Counted from the stretch's first letter, positions 44,391-54,174 are shown. The stretch is DNA of 64,000 nucleotides from Geothrix sp. (GCF_020622065.1 NZ_JAHRYQ010000001.1:434001-498000), one strand, 5' to 3'. Made by a program: numbers and translations. The notes: generated by a model from the sequence alone, not told the origin.

Positions 44391-45488
44391 CTAGCCCGCC
44401 GCCTCCTCCGCCAGGGCCAGGCAGGCCGTGAGTCCCGGCGATTCGATGCCGAGGAGGTTCACCAGCCCCCGCAGCCCGTGGGCGTCCTCCCGCTGAAGGA
44501 GGAAATCCGGGGCCGGCTCGCCCGGGGCGTGCAGCTTGGGCCGGATGCCTGCGTAGGCGGGCTGGAGGGCGCCATCCGGCAGACCCGGCCAGTACTGGCG
44601 GACCTCGGCGTAGAATCCGTCCGCCCGGTGGGGGTCCACCTCGTAACTCTCGCGGTCCACCCATTCCATGTCGGGTCCGAACCGCGCCTGCCCGGCCAGG
44701 TCCAGGGTGAGGTGCACGCCCAGGTGGCTCTGGTCGGGGAGGGGGTAGACCAGGCGCGAGAAGGGCGCGGGCCCCGACAGGGTGAAGTAGCTGCCCTTGG
44801 CCCAGCGCCGGGGCAGGGGTGGAAGGGCGGCGGTGCGGATCCCCTCGAAAGCCCAGGCCAGGGCCAGGGCACCGAGCCCGGCGCAATTGAATACGCGCTC
44901 GGCCCGCAGCGTCATCGGGTCCTCTCCGCCGACTTCGATCTCGAGCCCCGCCGACCGCGACCGGCCCCCCAGGACGGGGCTCTTCAGCACCACGGTGGCG
45001 CCATGGGCCTCGGCATCCTGGCGGAGAGCGCGCATGAGCCCATGGCTGTCGATGATGCCCGTGCTGGGGGAGCTCAGGGCGGCGGCGGCGCGGAGCTGAG
45101 GTTCCAGCTGCCGGCAGGTCTCCGCGTCGAGCCATTGGAGGTCCAGCACCCCATTGGCCTCGGCCCGGGCACGGAGCTGCCGCAGGGCCTCGAGCTGGGA
45201 GGCCTCCGTGGCCACGATGAGCTTGCCGCACCGGCGGTGGTTCACGGCCCGGTCGCGGCAGTAGGCGTAGAGGGCGCGGTTGCCTGCCACGCACAGCCGG
45301 GCCTTCAAGGATCCCGCCGGATAGTAGATGCCCGCGTGGATGACCTCGCTGTTGCGCGAGCTGATGCCGGTGCCGACGCGATCCTCCGCCTCGAGGACCA
45401 CCACCTCGCGGCCCGCCATCGCCAGCCGGCGGGCCAGGGCCAACCCCACCACCCCGGCGCCGATGACGACGCATTGGACTCGTTCCAT
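44391..45488 (-). CDS. FAD-dependent oxidoreductase, L-2-hydroxyglutarate oxidase-like
   Basis: This 365-residue protein has an N-terminal FAD-binding motif [17 protein letters not shown] (7-23) followed by [28 protein letters not shown], the signature of the LhgO/DAO branch. [29 protein letters not shown], and the C-terminal [13 protein letters not shown] and [15 protein letters not shown] also fit L-2-hydroxyglutarate dehydrogenase/oxidase-like proteins. It should oxidise a 2-hydroxyacid, passing electrons to oxygen or quinone. Exact substrate is not settled by sequence. It stands alone, divergent from the chemoreceptor gene. Confidence 0.8.
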   Translation of the reverse strand: MERVQCVVIGAGVVGLALARRLAMAGREVVVLEAEDRVGTGISSRNSEVIHAGIYYPAGSLKARLCVAGNRALYAYCRDRAVNHRRCGKLIVATEASQLEALRQLRARAEANGVLDLQWLDAETCRQLEPQLRAAAALSSPSTGIIDSHGLMRALRQDAEAHGATVVLKSPVLGGRSRSAGLEIEVGGEDPMTLRAERVFNCAGLGALALAWAFEGIRTAALPPLPRRWAKGSYFTLSGPAPFSRLVYPLPDQSHLGVHLTLDLAGQARFGPDMEWVDRESYEVDPHRADGFYAEVRQYWPGLPDGALQPAYAGIRPKLHAPGEPAPDFLLQREDAHGLRGLVNLLGIESPGLTACLALAEEAAG

Positions 45489-45837
45489 GATGGGCCCCCG
45501 CGGGAACGATTATTCCAGGCCGGACCGAGGCTCCCGCCCTGGAGCCCGTCGTGACGGAAAAATATGTCTAGATTTTTTTATTAACACATAACCTTGAACA
45601 GGCCGAAACCGGGGCCATGGGCGTTGATGTCTCCCCGCGCCCGAGAGGGCCCGCGCTTTGCGCAGCTGTCTTTCTGGAAACCTATTAATTCTGTAATCAA
45701 TTATTTGAATCAAGGCGAAGCACCCGAAATTCCACGATTCACACCCGGCCTCAAACGACTCGATAGGACTTTGAGATGCTGTCGCCGCTCGCCTCGCGAG
45801 AACGGGCCCGGCACTCCCCCAGGAGACCCACCCCACC
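45489..45837. other. 349-base intergenic region between the LhgO-like gene and the chemoreceptor
   Basis: I see no credible gene here. Two A/T-rich islands stand out: about 45553-45597 and about 45682-45712. The second holds TAATCAA (45694-45700) and GAATCAA (45707-45713), the same pair as in the clpB promoter region, and TGAATC (45706-45711) with GATTCA (45736-45741) forms a 6-bp inverted repeat. AGGAG (45821-45825) serves the chemoreceptor ATG at an unusually long distance of 12 bases. No sigma-28 promoter is evident. Confidence 0.5.
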
Positions 45838-47415
45838 ATGCGCACCAATTTACCGGTCACGGCCGTCGAGCATCACATCCAGGAGGGCACCTTCGTGGTG
45901 TCCAAGACGGACCTCGCGGGGGTGATCACCTTCGTCAATTCCGAGTTCCTGAGGATCAGCGGATTCACGGAGCAGGAGCTCATCGGGGCGCCCCAGAACA
46001 TCGTCCGCCACCCCGACATGCCGGCGGCGGCCTTCGCGGATCTGTGGGCGACAATCAAGGCCGGGAAGCACTGGCACGGCATGGTCAAGAACCGCTGCAA
46101 GAACGGCGATTTCTACTGGGTGGACGCAGCCGTGTCGCCCATCCACGACCGGGGGCGGGTGACGGGATATGTCTCCATCCGCAGCCGGCCCTCCCGGGCC
46201 CAGATCGACCAGGCTGTGCACACCTACGGTCTCCTGAATCAGGGCCGCACGCTGGAATCCACCTACCACAAACCGTTCATCCTCCTGCCGAACCTTGGTC
46301 TGCGCGCGAAGATCCAGGTCTCCTTCGGGGTGGCCGCGGCCGCGATGCTTCTGGCCGCGGCCCTGGGCTGGCGGATCGGTGGCGGCGCCTGGGCCCTGGG
46401 GCTGGGTCTGCTGGTGGGCGTTCCCGCCGGTCTGGGGCTGGCCCGGCTGCTGGCGCACTCGCTGGAGGCTCAGTTCGGCGGCGATCCGGCCGAAGCCATG
46501 GCGATCCTGCAGAACATGGCGGAAGGCGACCTCTCGGCAAGCATCACGACCCGGGAAGGGGATGTGACCAGCGTGCTCGCCCACATCCGGGCCATGCAGC
46601 AGCGCTTCAAGAGCATGGTGAACCGTCTGCGGTTCGAAGCCACGGAGGTGGCCTCCAGCGCCGAGGCCCTGTCGGCCTCCACCACCCAGATGACCGGCGC
46701 CACCGAGGAGATCGCCCGCAGCACCGAAGGACAGCGGGCCACTTCCGAGAGCCTGGCTTCCGCCATCACCGAGCTGTCCGCGTCGGTGACCCAGGTGGCC
46801 TCCAACGCCCGCCAGGGCCAGAAGCAGGCCGAGGAGGCCGTCCAGGCCGCCGTGGAAGGAGATCAGGCCGGCGAGGCCGCCATGGCCGCCATGGCAGAGG
46901 TGGAGGCCGCCACGGCCGAGGTGGTGAAGGCCGTCCAGGTCATCCAGGAGATCGCCCGGCAGACCAACCTCCTCAGCCTCAATGCCGCCATCGAGGCGGC
47001 CCATGCGGGGCAGGTGGGCAAGGGCTTCGCCGTGGTGGCCGAGGAGGTCCGCAAGCTGGCGGAACGGTCCGCCACCGCCGCCGAGGAGATCGGGCACCTC
47101 ATCCACGAATCCAACCGGGCGGTCCAGAGCGGCCGGGCCACGGTCCAGGACGCGGTGAACTCCCTCGACCAGATCCGCGACCGCATCCGCATCCTCCAGT
47201 CGCTCACCCTCGAGATATCCAGCGCCACCGAGGAGCAGGCCAAGACCAGCACCGAAGTGGCCGACCAGGTGGAGGAGGGGGCCCAGGTGGCGATCCGGAA
47301 CGCCGCCTCCACCCTCCAGCTCTCGGCCACCGTGGAGGACACCTCCCGCACCACCCGCGAGCAGGCCCGCATCGCCCACGGGCTGCTGGATCTGGTGGAT
47401 CAGTTCAAGGTCTGA
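45838..47415 (+). CDS. Aer-like PAS-containing methyl-accepting chemotaxis protein
   Basis: This 525-residue chemoreceptor has an N-terminal PAS domain (about 10-130) with the Aer-type stretch [17 protein letters not shown] and [11 protein letters not shown], then a hydrophobic hairpin (about 160-205) in place of a periplasmic sensor, and a signalling domain (about 230-520). The hairpin tip is [20 protein letters not shown], followed by [16 protein letters not shown]. Aer proteins sense redox state through FAD bound to PAS, steering energy taxis; FAD binding here is inferred. Methylation helices are present on both sides. No che genes are nearby. Confidence 0.9.
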   Translation: MRTNLPVTAVEHHIQEGTFVVSKTDLAGVITFVNSEFLRISGFTEQELIGAPQNIVRHPDMPAAAFADLWATIKAGKHWHGMVKNRCKNGDFYWVDAAVSPIHDRGRVTGYVSIRSRPSRAQIDQAVHTYGLLNQGRTLESTYHKPFILLPNLGLRAKIQVSFGVAAAAMLLAAALGWRIGGGAWALGLGLLVGVPAGLGLARLLAHSLEAQFGGDPAEAMAILQNMAEGDLSASITTREGDVTSVLAHIRAMQQRFKSMVNRLRFEATEVASSAEALSASTTQMTGATEEIARSTEGQRATSESLASAITELSASVTQVASNARQGQKQAEEAVQAAVEGDQAGEAAMAAMAEVEAATAEVVKAVQVIQEIARQTNLLSLNAAIEAAHAGQVGKGFAVVAEEVRKLAERSATAAEEIGHLIHESNRAVQSGRATVQDAVNSLDQIRDRIRILQSLTLEISSATEEQAKTSTEVADQVEEGAQVAIRNAASTLQLSATVEDTSRTTREQARIAHGLLDLVDQFKV

Positions 47416-47476
47416 GCGGGTCTGTGGGAAGATCGGAGATTCGCCTTCTCCCACCCTCCCCGAGCCGACCCGCCGA

Positions 47477-49996
47477 ATGTCCACTCCCATGCTGCAGCAG
47501 ATCGCCGGCCTCAAGCGCGAGGCGGGCGAGGCCGTGCTGCTCACCCGCATGGGCGACTTCTACGAGATCCTGGGCGAGGACGCCATCCGGGCCGCGCCGG
47601 TGCTGGAGATCGCGCTCACCCTGCGGGGCAAGGGGTCCGAGTCCGAGACGCCCATGTGCGGCGTACCCCACTTCGCCCTGGAATCCTACCTGCCGAAGCT
47701 GTTGGCGGCGGGTTTCTCCGCGGCCATCGCCGAGCCCACGGCCAAGGCCGAGGAGGTCAAGGGTCTGCTGCCCCGCGCCATCAAGCGGATCATCACGCCT
47801 GGCACCTGGCTGGATGACGACGCCCGCTGGCTCTGCGCCCTGCACCGGATCGGATCGGCCTGGGGCCTGGCTCTGCTGCAGCTGGCCTCCGGCGCTCTGC
47901 GGGTGCTGCCGGGCGAGGGCGAGGAAGCCCTGCGTGCCACCCTGGAGCGGCTGGGCCCCCAGGAGCTGATTCTGGCCGAGGGGGCCGAGGACATCCCCGA
48001 CCTGGAGGCCGCCCGCACGCGCCTGCCGGGCTGGCGCTTCGAGGCCTCCCGGGCGAAGCAGCAGGTGCTGGCCTTCTTCGGCTGGCAGCACCTGGAAGGC
48101 GTGGGGCTGGATCCCTACCCGGCGGCCCTCGGCGCCCTGGCGGCCCTGCTCGACCATGTGGAGGCCACGCAGAAGGGCCGCCCCGCGCACCTGCAGGGCG
48201 TGTCACTGGAGCTGGGCGCTTCGGGGCCGCTGCTGGATGCCACCAGCGCCCGGCACCTGGAAGTCTTCGCCAACGGCCTGGACGGGGGGCGCGCCGGCAC
48301 CCTCTTCGCCCTGCTGGACCAGTGCCGCACCCGCATGGGCTCGCGCCTGCTGAGGGCCTGGCTCGAACAGCCCCTGCGGCACCGGTCCGCCCTGGAACGC
48401 CGCTGGTCCCAAGTGGCTTGGCTCACGGAGGACCGCCGCCGCACGCCCATCCAGGCCCTGCTGGATCAGGTGCCAGATCTGGACCGCCTGCTGGGCCGCG
48501 TGGCCCTGGGGCTCGCCACGCCGCCGGAACTGGCCCAGCTTCGGGAAGGGCTCGCCGTGCTCCAGAAGCTGCCCGCCCGCATCCAGGATGAAGGCTGGGC
48601 CTCCGAGGTGGCCGAGTTGGAGCTGTGGCCCGAGGCCACGCCGCTTTGCACGCCGCTCTGCGAAGAACTGCAGCGGTGTCTGGCGGAGGCCCCGCCGCTG
48701 GACCTTGAAAAGGGCGGCGTCATCCGCGAAGGCGTGGACGCGGAGCTGGACGCCGTGCGCCGCTTGGCCCGGGACGCCAAGCAGGTGATGCTCGAGCTGG
48801 AAGAGGAGGAGCGCCGGGCCAGCGGCATCCAGAGCCTGAAGATCAAGTACAACCGCGTGTTCGGCTACTACTTCGAGATCACGAAGGCCAACCTGGGCGC
48901 CGTGCCGGCGCACTTCCTGCGCAAGCAGACGCTCGCCAATGCCGAGCGTTTCACCACGGAGAAGCTGGTGGCCTTCGAGCAGCGGCTGCTGAGCGCCGAG
49001 AGCGATCAGGCCCGGCTGGAGGCGGTGCAGCTCCAGCGGCTGCTGGCCCTGGTGCTGGATCACCGCGCGGAACTCACGCGCCTCGCCCGGGCCGTGGCGG
49101 CGCTGGATGTCCTCGCCGCGCTGGCCGAGCGGGCCCGGCTTTCAGGCTGGACGCGTCCCGAATTGGGGGAGGACCGGGAACTGGCGCTGGCCGCGGGCCG
49201 CCATCCCATGCTGGAATCCCGCCTCGGCCGCGAGTGCATCCCCAACGACCTGCAGTTCAGCGCGGCGCAGCCCATGGCCGTGGTGACGGGCCCCAACATG
49301 GGCGGCAAGTCCACCTTCCTGCGCACGGCGGCCCTGCTGGTGGTGCTGGCCCAGGCGGGCTCCTTCGTGCCTGCCGAGCTCATGCGCTTCGGCCTGGTGG
49401 ACCGCATCTTCACGCGCATCGGCGCCTCGGACCAGCTGGCCAAGGGCCAGTCCACCTTCATGGTGGAGATGACCGAAACCGCCCGGATCCTCAACCAGGC
49501 CACGGCGGCCAGCCTGGTGATCCTCGACGAGATCGGCCGCGGCACCTCCACGCGGGATGGCCTGGCCCTGGCCGAAGCCATCGCCGTCTTCCTTCGCGAT
49601 TTGAAGGGGGGCGCGCCCCGCACGCTGTTTGCGACGCACTACTTCGAGATGACGAAGCTGGCCGATGACAGCCGCATCCAGAACCTCCATGTGGAAGTGC
49701 AGGAGTGGGAAGAGCAGCTGCACTTCCTCCACCGCGTGGCACCGGGCCCCGCTGACCGCAGCTACGGCATCCAGGTGGCCCGCCTGGCGGGCCTGCCGCG
49801 GACCGTCATCCAGAAGGCCCAGCGCCTGCTGGCCCAGGCGCCCGAAGCCCCGCCCCGGGCGCCCATGCCCTCTCAGCCCGCCCTGCCGTTGTTCGAACCC
49901 GAACCGGACGCCCTCCGGGCCGAGCTGGAGGCCCTGGACCTGAACCGGATGACCCCCCTGGAGGCGCTCAATTGGATCGCATCGAAGCGGGCATGA
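47477..49996 (+). CDS. mutS: DNA mismatch repair protein MutS
   Basis: MutS detects mismatches and starts repair with MutL. The 839-residue protein has the mismatch-reading motif MGDFYEILGEDA near residue 25-35 (Phe and Glu that touch the mismatch), connector and lever domains, YFEITKANLG in the clamp region, and the ABC-type ATPase with Walker A GPNMGGKSTFLRT (about 605), DEIGRGTSTRDGLALA and ATHYFEMTKL. A helix-turn-helix dimer region ends the protein. No Shine-Dalgarno sequence is visible before the ATG at 47477; nested G/C stems occupy the 60-base leader. It overlaps the next gene by four bases. Confidence 0.96.
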   Translation: MSTPMLQQIAGLKREAGEAVLLTRMGDFYEILGEDAIRAAPVLEIALTLRGKGSESETPMCGVPHFALESYLPKLLAAGFSAAIAEPTAKAEEVKGLLPRAIKRIITPGTWLDDDARWLCALHRIGSAWGLALLQLASGALRVLPGEGEEALRATLERLGPQELILAEGAEDIPDLEAARTRLPGWRFEASRAKQQVLAFFGWQHLEGVGLDPYPAALGALAALLDHVEATQKGRPAHLQGVSLELGASGPLLDATSARHLEVFANGLDGGRAGTLFALLDQCRTRMGSRLLRAWLEQPLRHRSALERRWSQVAWLTEDRRRTPIQALLDQVPDLDRLLGRVALGLATPPELAQLREGLAVLQKLPARIQDEGWASEVAELELWPEATPLCTPLCEELQRCLAEAPPLDLEKGGVIREGVDAELDAVRRLARDAKQVMLELEEEERRASGIQSLKIKYNRVFGYYFEITKANLGAVPAHFLRKQTLANAERFTTEKLVAFEQRLLSAESDQARLEAVQLQRLLALVLDHRAELTRLARAVAALDVLAALAERARLSGWTRPELGEDRELALAAGRHPMLESRLGRECIPNDLQFSAAQPMAVVTGPNMGGKSTFLRTAALLVVLAQAGSFVPAELMRFGLVDRIFTRIGASDQLAKGQSTFMVEMTETARILNQATAASLVILDEIGRGTSTRDGLALAEAIAVFLRDLKGGAPRTLFATHYFEMTKLADDSRIQNLHVEVQEWEEQLHFLHRVAPGPADRSYGIQVARLAGLPRTVIQKAQRLLAQAPEAPPRAPMPSQPALPLFEPEPDALRAELEALDLNRMTPLEALNWIASKRA

Positions 49997-50469
49997 GCGC
50001 ACCCCAGCACCCCCTCCGGCGGCGGGACCGGGCCCTCGGCGAGGCGGAGGTGCTGCATCTGCTGGAGGAGGCCGAGTGGGGCGTTCTCGCCACGGTGGAC
50101 GAGGCCGGCTGGCCCTACGCCGTGCCCGTGAACCATGCCGTGGTGGAGGGTGCCCTCATCATCCACTGCGCCACCGCGGGCCACAAACTGGCCAACCTGG
50201 CCTTCAACCCCAAGGTGTCCTACTGCGCCGTCACCCAGGCCGAGACCCTGCCTCTGGAGTTGGCCACCCGCTACGCCAGCGTCATCGTCTTCGGCCGGGC
50301 GGAGCTGCTGGTGGATGAAGTCGAAAAGCGTGGGGCGTTGCGGGCCCTGGGCTTGCGCTTCGCCGCGGGGCACCCCGACCTGGTGGACCGGGAGATCGGC
50401 AAGGACCTCTTCCGCACGGCGGTGCTGCGCATCCGCATCGAACGGGCCACGGGGAAGGCGCGCCGGTGA
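49993..50469 (+). CDS. Pyridoxamine 5'-phosphate oxidase-like FMN-binding protein (NimA-like)
   Basis: This 158-residue protein has the FMN-binding split-barrel pattern of the NimA/PPOX-like group: VLHLLEEAEWGVLATVDEAG, PYAVPVNHAVVEGALIIHCA, GHKLANLAFNPKVSYCAV, and a SVIVFGRAELL strand. The group includes nitroimidazole-reductase (NimA) and other flavin or haem proteins; substrate is not known here. The ATG at 49993 overlaps the mutS stop (ATGA) and its own stop overlaps the next GTG, so the three genes are coupled. No functional link to mismatch repair is evident. Confidence 0.78.
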   Translation: MSAPQHPLRRRDRALGEAEVLHLLEEAEWGVLATVDEAGWPYAVPVNHAVVEGALIIHCATAGHKLANLAFNPKVSYCAVTQAETLPLELATRYASVIVFGRAELLVDEVEKRGALRALGLRFAAGHPDLVDREIGKDLFRTAVLRIRIERATGKARR

Positions 50470-51113
50470 ACGGAGGCTCGCGGCTCCAGGAAGGCGGCCC
50501 GCCCGTGATCTACTGGCTGGCCCACACCCTGTCGCGCCTCGCCGGTCGCCTTTTCTTCCGGCACCGCACCCTGCACCGCGAGTTCCTTCCCGAGGCCGGA
50601 GGGGCCCTGATCGTGGCCAACCATGTCAGCTTCCTGGATCCGGCGGCCGTGGGGGCCGCCTTCCGGAAGCCCATCTACTACCTGGCCCGGAAGACCCTGT
50701 TCAAGGGGTTCCTCGGCTGGCTGCTCCCACGGATCCAGGTGCTGCCCGTGGACCTGGGCAAGGGTGATCTCGCCAGCATGAAGCGCATCCTGAGTCTGCT
50801 CAAGGAGGGGAACCGGGTGCTCATCTTCCCGGAAGGCACCCGCTCACCCGATGGAACCCTCCAGGAGGCCGAGGCGGGCATCGGCTTCATCATCGCCAAA
50901 GGCGAAGTGCCCGTGGTCCCCGTCCGGATTTTCGGCGCCTTCGAGTGCTGGGGCCGGGAGGCCCGCTGGCCGAGGCCGGGGCGGATCACCCTCGTCGCGG
51001 GGCCGCCGGTCGATTTCTCCGGGCTCCCCGCCGGGCTCGCCGGTCGTGCCCGCTATCAGGCCTGTGCCGATCGGGTGATGAAGGCGCTGGCGGACATCCG
51101 CCTCGAAGCCTGA
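50466..51113 (+). CDS. 1-acyl-glycerol-3-phosphate acyltransferase (PlsC family)
   Basis: This 215-residue protein has the family blocks NHVSFLDP (HX4D), YLARKTLFKGFLGWLL, and FPEGTRSPDGTLQEAEAG, then VPVVPVRIFGAFE. It should acylate lysophosphatidate or a related acceptor at the inner membrane. The GTG at 50466 overlaps the previous stop (GTGA). Compared with the paralogue at 6130 it lacks a long N-terminal membrane helix. It ends the mutS operon. Confidence 0.86.
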   Translation: MNGGSRLQEGGPPVIYWLAHTLSRLAGRLFFRHRTLHREFLPEAGGALIVANHVSFLDPAAVGAAFRKPIYYLARKTLFKGFLGWLLPRIQVLPVDLGKGDLASMKRILSLLKEGNRVLIFPEGTRSPDGTLQEAEAGIGFIIAKGEVPVVPVRIFGAFECWGREARWPRPGRITLVAGPPVDFSGLPAGLAGRARYQACADRVMKALADIRLEA

Positions 51114-51145
51114 GTTCCGCCTTTCGCAGGGCTGTTGCCGGGGCG

Positions 51146-51151
51146 TAGACT
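51146..51151 (+). promoter_or_regulatory. Possible -10 box of a leaderless transcript
   Basis: TAGACT ends seven bases before the ATG at 51158, so the transcript would start at or very near the start codon. TTCGCA lies 17 bases upstream as a weak -35. No ribosome site is present between them, as expected for a leaderless mRNA. Confidence 0.35.
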
Positions 51152-51157
51152 TCCCCC

Positions 51158-51490
51158 ATGCTCCGGCCCCTCAGCAAAACCCGCATCCGCGCGGCCTGGG
51201 TCATCGCCTTGGCGGTGGACGCCATCCAGGTGCCCATCGATGCCTCGGGGCCCCTGGGCTGGTTCCTGGGGGCAGGGCTGGACCTGATCACCATGGTCGT
51301 GATGTGGGTGATGGTGGGCTTCCACTGGGCCTTCCTGCCCTCGTTCGTCACGGAGGCGGTCCCCTACCTGAACCTGGCTCCGCTCTGGACCCTGGCCGTG
51401 GCGCTGGCCACCCGGGGCCGCGGCGAGGGCGGGCCCGAACCTGACGCCCCCGAGAGCCCGAAGCCACCCATCAAAATCCTGAACCCCTGA
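51158..51490 (+). CDS. Small membrane protein of unknown function
   Basis: This 110-residue protein has two or three hydrophobic segments (about 10-30, 33-55 and 60-80), with a Gly/Pro/Glu-rich cytoplasmic tail. I do not recognise the family. The pattern VDAIQVPIDASGPLGWFLGAG and DLITMVVMWVMVGFHWAFLPSF is typical of short membrane proteins of unknown role. It lies between the mutS operon and the convergent ABC importer and has its own likely promoter. Confidence 0.6.
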   Translation: MLRPLSKTRIRAAWVIALAVDAIQVPIDASGPLGWFLGAGLDLITMVVMWVMVGFHWAFLPSFVTEAVPYLNLAPLWTLAVALATRGRGEGGPEPDAPESPKPPIKILNP

Positions 51491-51521
51491 AACCCTGAAC
51501 TCGTAGGGCTGACGACCAGCC

Positions 51522-52337
51522 CTAATCCACCGCCGCGCCGCGGAACTCATCCTGGTTGTGGCGGCTCTGTTCTTCCATGAGGAGGTGGCTCAGCTCCTTC
51601 TTCAGGGCGTTGAAGCCGGGGCTGGCGACATCGCGCGGGCGGGGCAGGTCCACCCGCAGGTCGCGCTTGAGGGTGCCGGGGCGGTAGGTCATGACCACCG
51701 TGCGGTCCGCCAGGTAGAGGGCCTCCTCGATGCTGTGGGTGACGAAGAGGATGGTCTTCCTCAGCTCGGTCCACAGGCGCAGCAGCTCGTCCTGGAGGTT
51801 GCGCCGGGTGAGGGCGTCCAGGGCGCCGAAGGGCTCGTCCATGAGCATGATGGGCGAATCCAGGGCCAGCACCCGGGCGATGGCCACGCGCTGGCGCATG
51901 CCGCCGCTGAGGTCCTTGGGGTAGCGCTTGCGGAAATCCTGGAGATGCAGGAGCTCCAGCAGGCCGTCCACCTTGGTCTGGATGGCGGTTTTCGCCTGGC
52001 CCTTGATCTCGAGGCCGAAGGCGATGTTCTGCTCCACGGTCATCCAGGGGAAGAGGGCGTATTCCTGGAAGACCATGCCGCGATCCGGGCCGGGGGCGGT
52101 GATGGCGGCGCCTTCCACCGCGATCTCGCCGGAGGTGGGCAGGCTGAAGCCCGCGACGGCGTTCAGCAGGGTGGATTTGCCGCAGCCGGAGGGGCCCAGC
52201 AGGCAGACGAGCTCGCCCTGGGCGATGTCCAGATCGATGGCCTTCAGCGCGTACACATCCTGGCCCCCGCTCTGGAAGACCTTGTGCACGCCGCGGATGG
52301 AGATGTGGGTTCTGGAACTCATGGCCGCTTCCGTCAT
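51522..52337 (-). CDS. ABC transporter ATPase, SsuB/TauB type
   Basis: This 271-residue ATPase has Walker A GPSGCGKSTLLNAVAG, the Q-loop MVFQEYALFPWMTV, the signature LSGGMRQRVAIARVLA, Walker B IMLMDEPFGALDALTR and the H-loop FVTHSIEEALYLADR. It drives import across the inner membrane with the permease and binding protein encoded upstream. The TauB/SsuB/NrtD subfamily serves sulfonates, taurine, nitrate or thiamine precursors. The ATG at 52337 overlaps the permease stop by four bases; an ATG five codons later (52322) is possible. Confidence 0.88.
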   Translation of the reverse strand: MTEAAMSSRTHISIRGVHKVFQSGGQDVYALKAIDLDIAQGELVCLLGPSGCGKSTLLNAVAGFSLPTSGEIAVEGAAITAPGPDRGMVFQEYALFPWMTVEQNIAFGLEIKGQAKTAIQTKVDGLLELLHLQDFRKRYPKDLSGGMRQRVAIARVLALDSPIMLMDEPFGALDALTRRNLQDELLRLWTELRKTILFVTHSIEEALYLADRTVVMTYRPGTLKRDLRVDLPRPRDVASPGFNALKKELSHLLMEEQSRHNQDEFRGAAVD

Positions 52338-53152
52338 CCCTGCTCCAGACCGCGATGCCACCGCAGCAGGCGCGAGCTGAGGCGGCTCATGAGGGTATCG
52401 ATGCCCAGGCCCAGGAGGCCGATGGTGAACATGCCGGCGATGATCTTGTCGGACCAGAGGTACTCGCGGGCCTCCAGGATGCGGTACCCCAGGCCGTTGT
52501 TCACGGCGATCATCTCGGAGACGATCACCACAATGAACGCCGTGCCCATGCCGATGCGGGCGCCGGTGAAGATGTAGGGCGTGGCCGCCGGCAGGATGAT
52601 GCGGGTGAACTGCGTCAGCCGCGAGGCGCCCAGGTTGCGGCCCACGCGGAGGTAGATGCTGTCGACATTCTGCACGCCGGCCACGGTGTTCATCAGCACG
52701 GGGAAGAAGGCGCCGATGGCGATGAGGAAGACGGCCGGCGGGTTGCCCAGGCCGAACCAGAGGATGGAGAGCGGGATGTAGGCGATGGGGGGGATGGGGC
52801 GCAGCACCTGGATGAGCGGGTTGAAGAGCCCGTAGGCCACCTTGCTGTACCCCATGGCCAGGCCTAGGGGCAGGGCCAGGCCGCCGCCGATGAGGAAGCC
52901 CAGCAGCACGCGGTAGAGGCTTCCGAGGGCATCCTGGATCAGCTCGCCAGAGAAGCACCACTTCAGGTACGAACCCTGGGCCGGATCGAAGACTTCCAGA
53001 GGGCGCAGGTAGGCCCACCACTTGATGAGCACCTGCCCGGGGGAGGGCAGGATGGTGGCGTTCACCCACCCCATGGTGGACAGCAGCTGCCAGAAGGCCA
53101 GGGCCGCCAGCGGGACGAGGATGCCGGAAGCGGCGCTCTTGTACTTTTTCAT
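52334..53152 (-). CDS. ABC transporter permease, SsuC/TauC type
   Basis: This 272-residue permease has six hydrophobic segments and the binding-protein-dependent transport motif around residues 170-200 (GRNLGASRLTQFTRIILPAA), an EAA loop variant, with MGTAFIVVIVSEMI following. It forms the membrane channel of the importer. It starts two bases downstream of the binding-protein gene, giving the order binding protein, permease, ATPase in transcription, all coupled. Confidence 0.88.
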   Translation of the reverse strand: MKKYKSAASGILVPLAALAFWQLLSTMGWVNATILPSPGQVLIKWWAYLRPLEVFDPAQGSYLKWCFSGELIQDALGSLYRVLLGFLIGGGLALPLGLAMGYSKVAYGLFNPLIQVLRPIPPIAYIPLSILWFGLGNPPAVFLIAIGAFFPVLMNTVAGVQNVDSIYLRVGRNLGASRLTQFTRIILPAATPYIFTGARIGMGTAFIVVIVSEMIAVNNGLGYRILEAREYLWSDKIIAGMFTIGLLGLGIDTLMSRLSSRLLRWHRGLEQG

Positions 53153-53154
53153 GC

Positions 53155-54117
53155 CTACTTCACCTTCAGCTGCTTCTTCGCCTCGGCCAGGAGGTCGAGC
53201 TTCACCCAGTCGCCGGCCTTGGGTGGATTCGCCATCTTGCCCACGCCGTACTTGGCCATGAGGTCCGTGGTGACCTGCACATGCGAGACGGTGATGTCGT
53301 AGCTGAAGGGGGAGTTGCCGATGGCGTCCTGGTAGTCCTCGGACGAGATCTGGTTCTTGAACATCACTTCGCGGACGAACTTCTCCGCGGCCTTGGGTTC
53401 ATCGATGAATTTCTTGGTGGCTTCCACGAAGCAGAGCAGGAAGCGCTGGGCCACATCGCGACGCTCTTTATAGAGCTTCTCGGTGATGACCAGGGCCCGG
53501 ATGGGCTCGCCCAGGGGCGTGTCGTAGGGCTTCAGCAGCTCCACGCCGAACTTCCGGTTGATGGCCTGGGAGCTGTAGGGCTCGCTCTGGCACATGGCGT
53601 CGATGTTCTTGGCCATGAGGGCCTGGTTCAGGTCCGCGAAGGGGAGGTAGAGCACCAGCACATCCTTGCCCGGCTTGTCCGACCAGGTGAGACCGGCCTT
53701 GGCCAGCTCCGCCAGCAGCAGCAGCTCCTGGGCTCCGCCCCGGGCCACGCCCACCTTCTTGCCCTTGAGGTCCTTCAGCGAGCGGATGCCGGAGTTCGCC
53801 CCGACCACGATGCGGGCGCCACCCCTGGCGAAACCCGCGACCACGACGATGGGCACGCCGGCGGCCCGGCCTGCGATGGCCGCGTCGAGGGCCGCGGCGC
53901 TGGCGTCGATCTCACCCGCCACAATGGCGGGGTTGATGTCGATGCCCTTGGCGAACATCCGCTCCTCGACCTTCAGGCGGTACTTCGGGGCCAGTTCCTT
54001 CATGTAGGACACGGCGCCGTAGTGGGCGAACTTCAGGTTGCCGAGGCGGACGACATCCTGGGCCGTCAGCGCCACGGAAGAGAGGCATAGCAGGGAAAGG
54101 AGGGCTTTCGCACGCAT
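53155..54117 (-). CDS. Periplasmic substrate-binding protein, SsuA/TauA/NMT1-like
   Basis: This 320-residue protein has a signal peptide (ending SSVALTAQD, about residue 20) and the two-lobe NMT1/SsuA fold: VRLGNLKFAHYGAVSYMKE, IVAGEIDASAAALDAAIAG, LKDLKGKKVGVARGGAQELL, and a long helical C-terminus. It should bind the imported solute in the periplasm. GGAG is seven bases upstream of the ATG at 54117. Neither sulfonate- nor nitrate-specific residues can be named, so the substrate is open; no tauD, ssuD or thi genes are nearby. Confidence 0.8.
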   Translation of the reverse strand: MRAKALLSLLCLSSVALTAQDVVRLGNLKFAHYGAVSYMKELAPKYRLKVEERMFAKGIDINPAIVAGEIDASAAALDAAIAGRAAGVPIVVVAGFARGGARIVVGANSGIRSLKDLKGKKVGVARGGAQELLLLAELAKAGLTWSDKPGKDVLVLYLPFADLNQALMAKNIDAMCQSEPYSSQAINRKFGVELLKPYDTPLGEPIRALVITEKLYKERRDVAQRFLLCFVEATKKFIDEPKAAEKFVREVMFKNQISSEDYQDAIGNSPFSYDITVSHVQVTTDLMAKYGVGKMANPPKAGDWVKLDLLAEAKKQLKVK

Positions 54118-54174
54118 GGTCACTCCGGGGGGTATGGTCCCATTCTAGGTCATGGCCCCCACCGGGGGCAGGGC

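Noticed and set aside
45510..45860. Minus-strand open frame of 116 codons in the gap before the Aer-like gene
   Set aside because: It spans two A/T-rich promoter islands and overlaps the Aer start, has no ribosome site and no family resemblance.
51522..54117. Assignment of the ABC importer to sulfonates or taurine
   Set aside because: The family is shared by sulfonate, taurine, nitrate and thiamine-precursor importers, and no catabolic gene is adjacent to decide.
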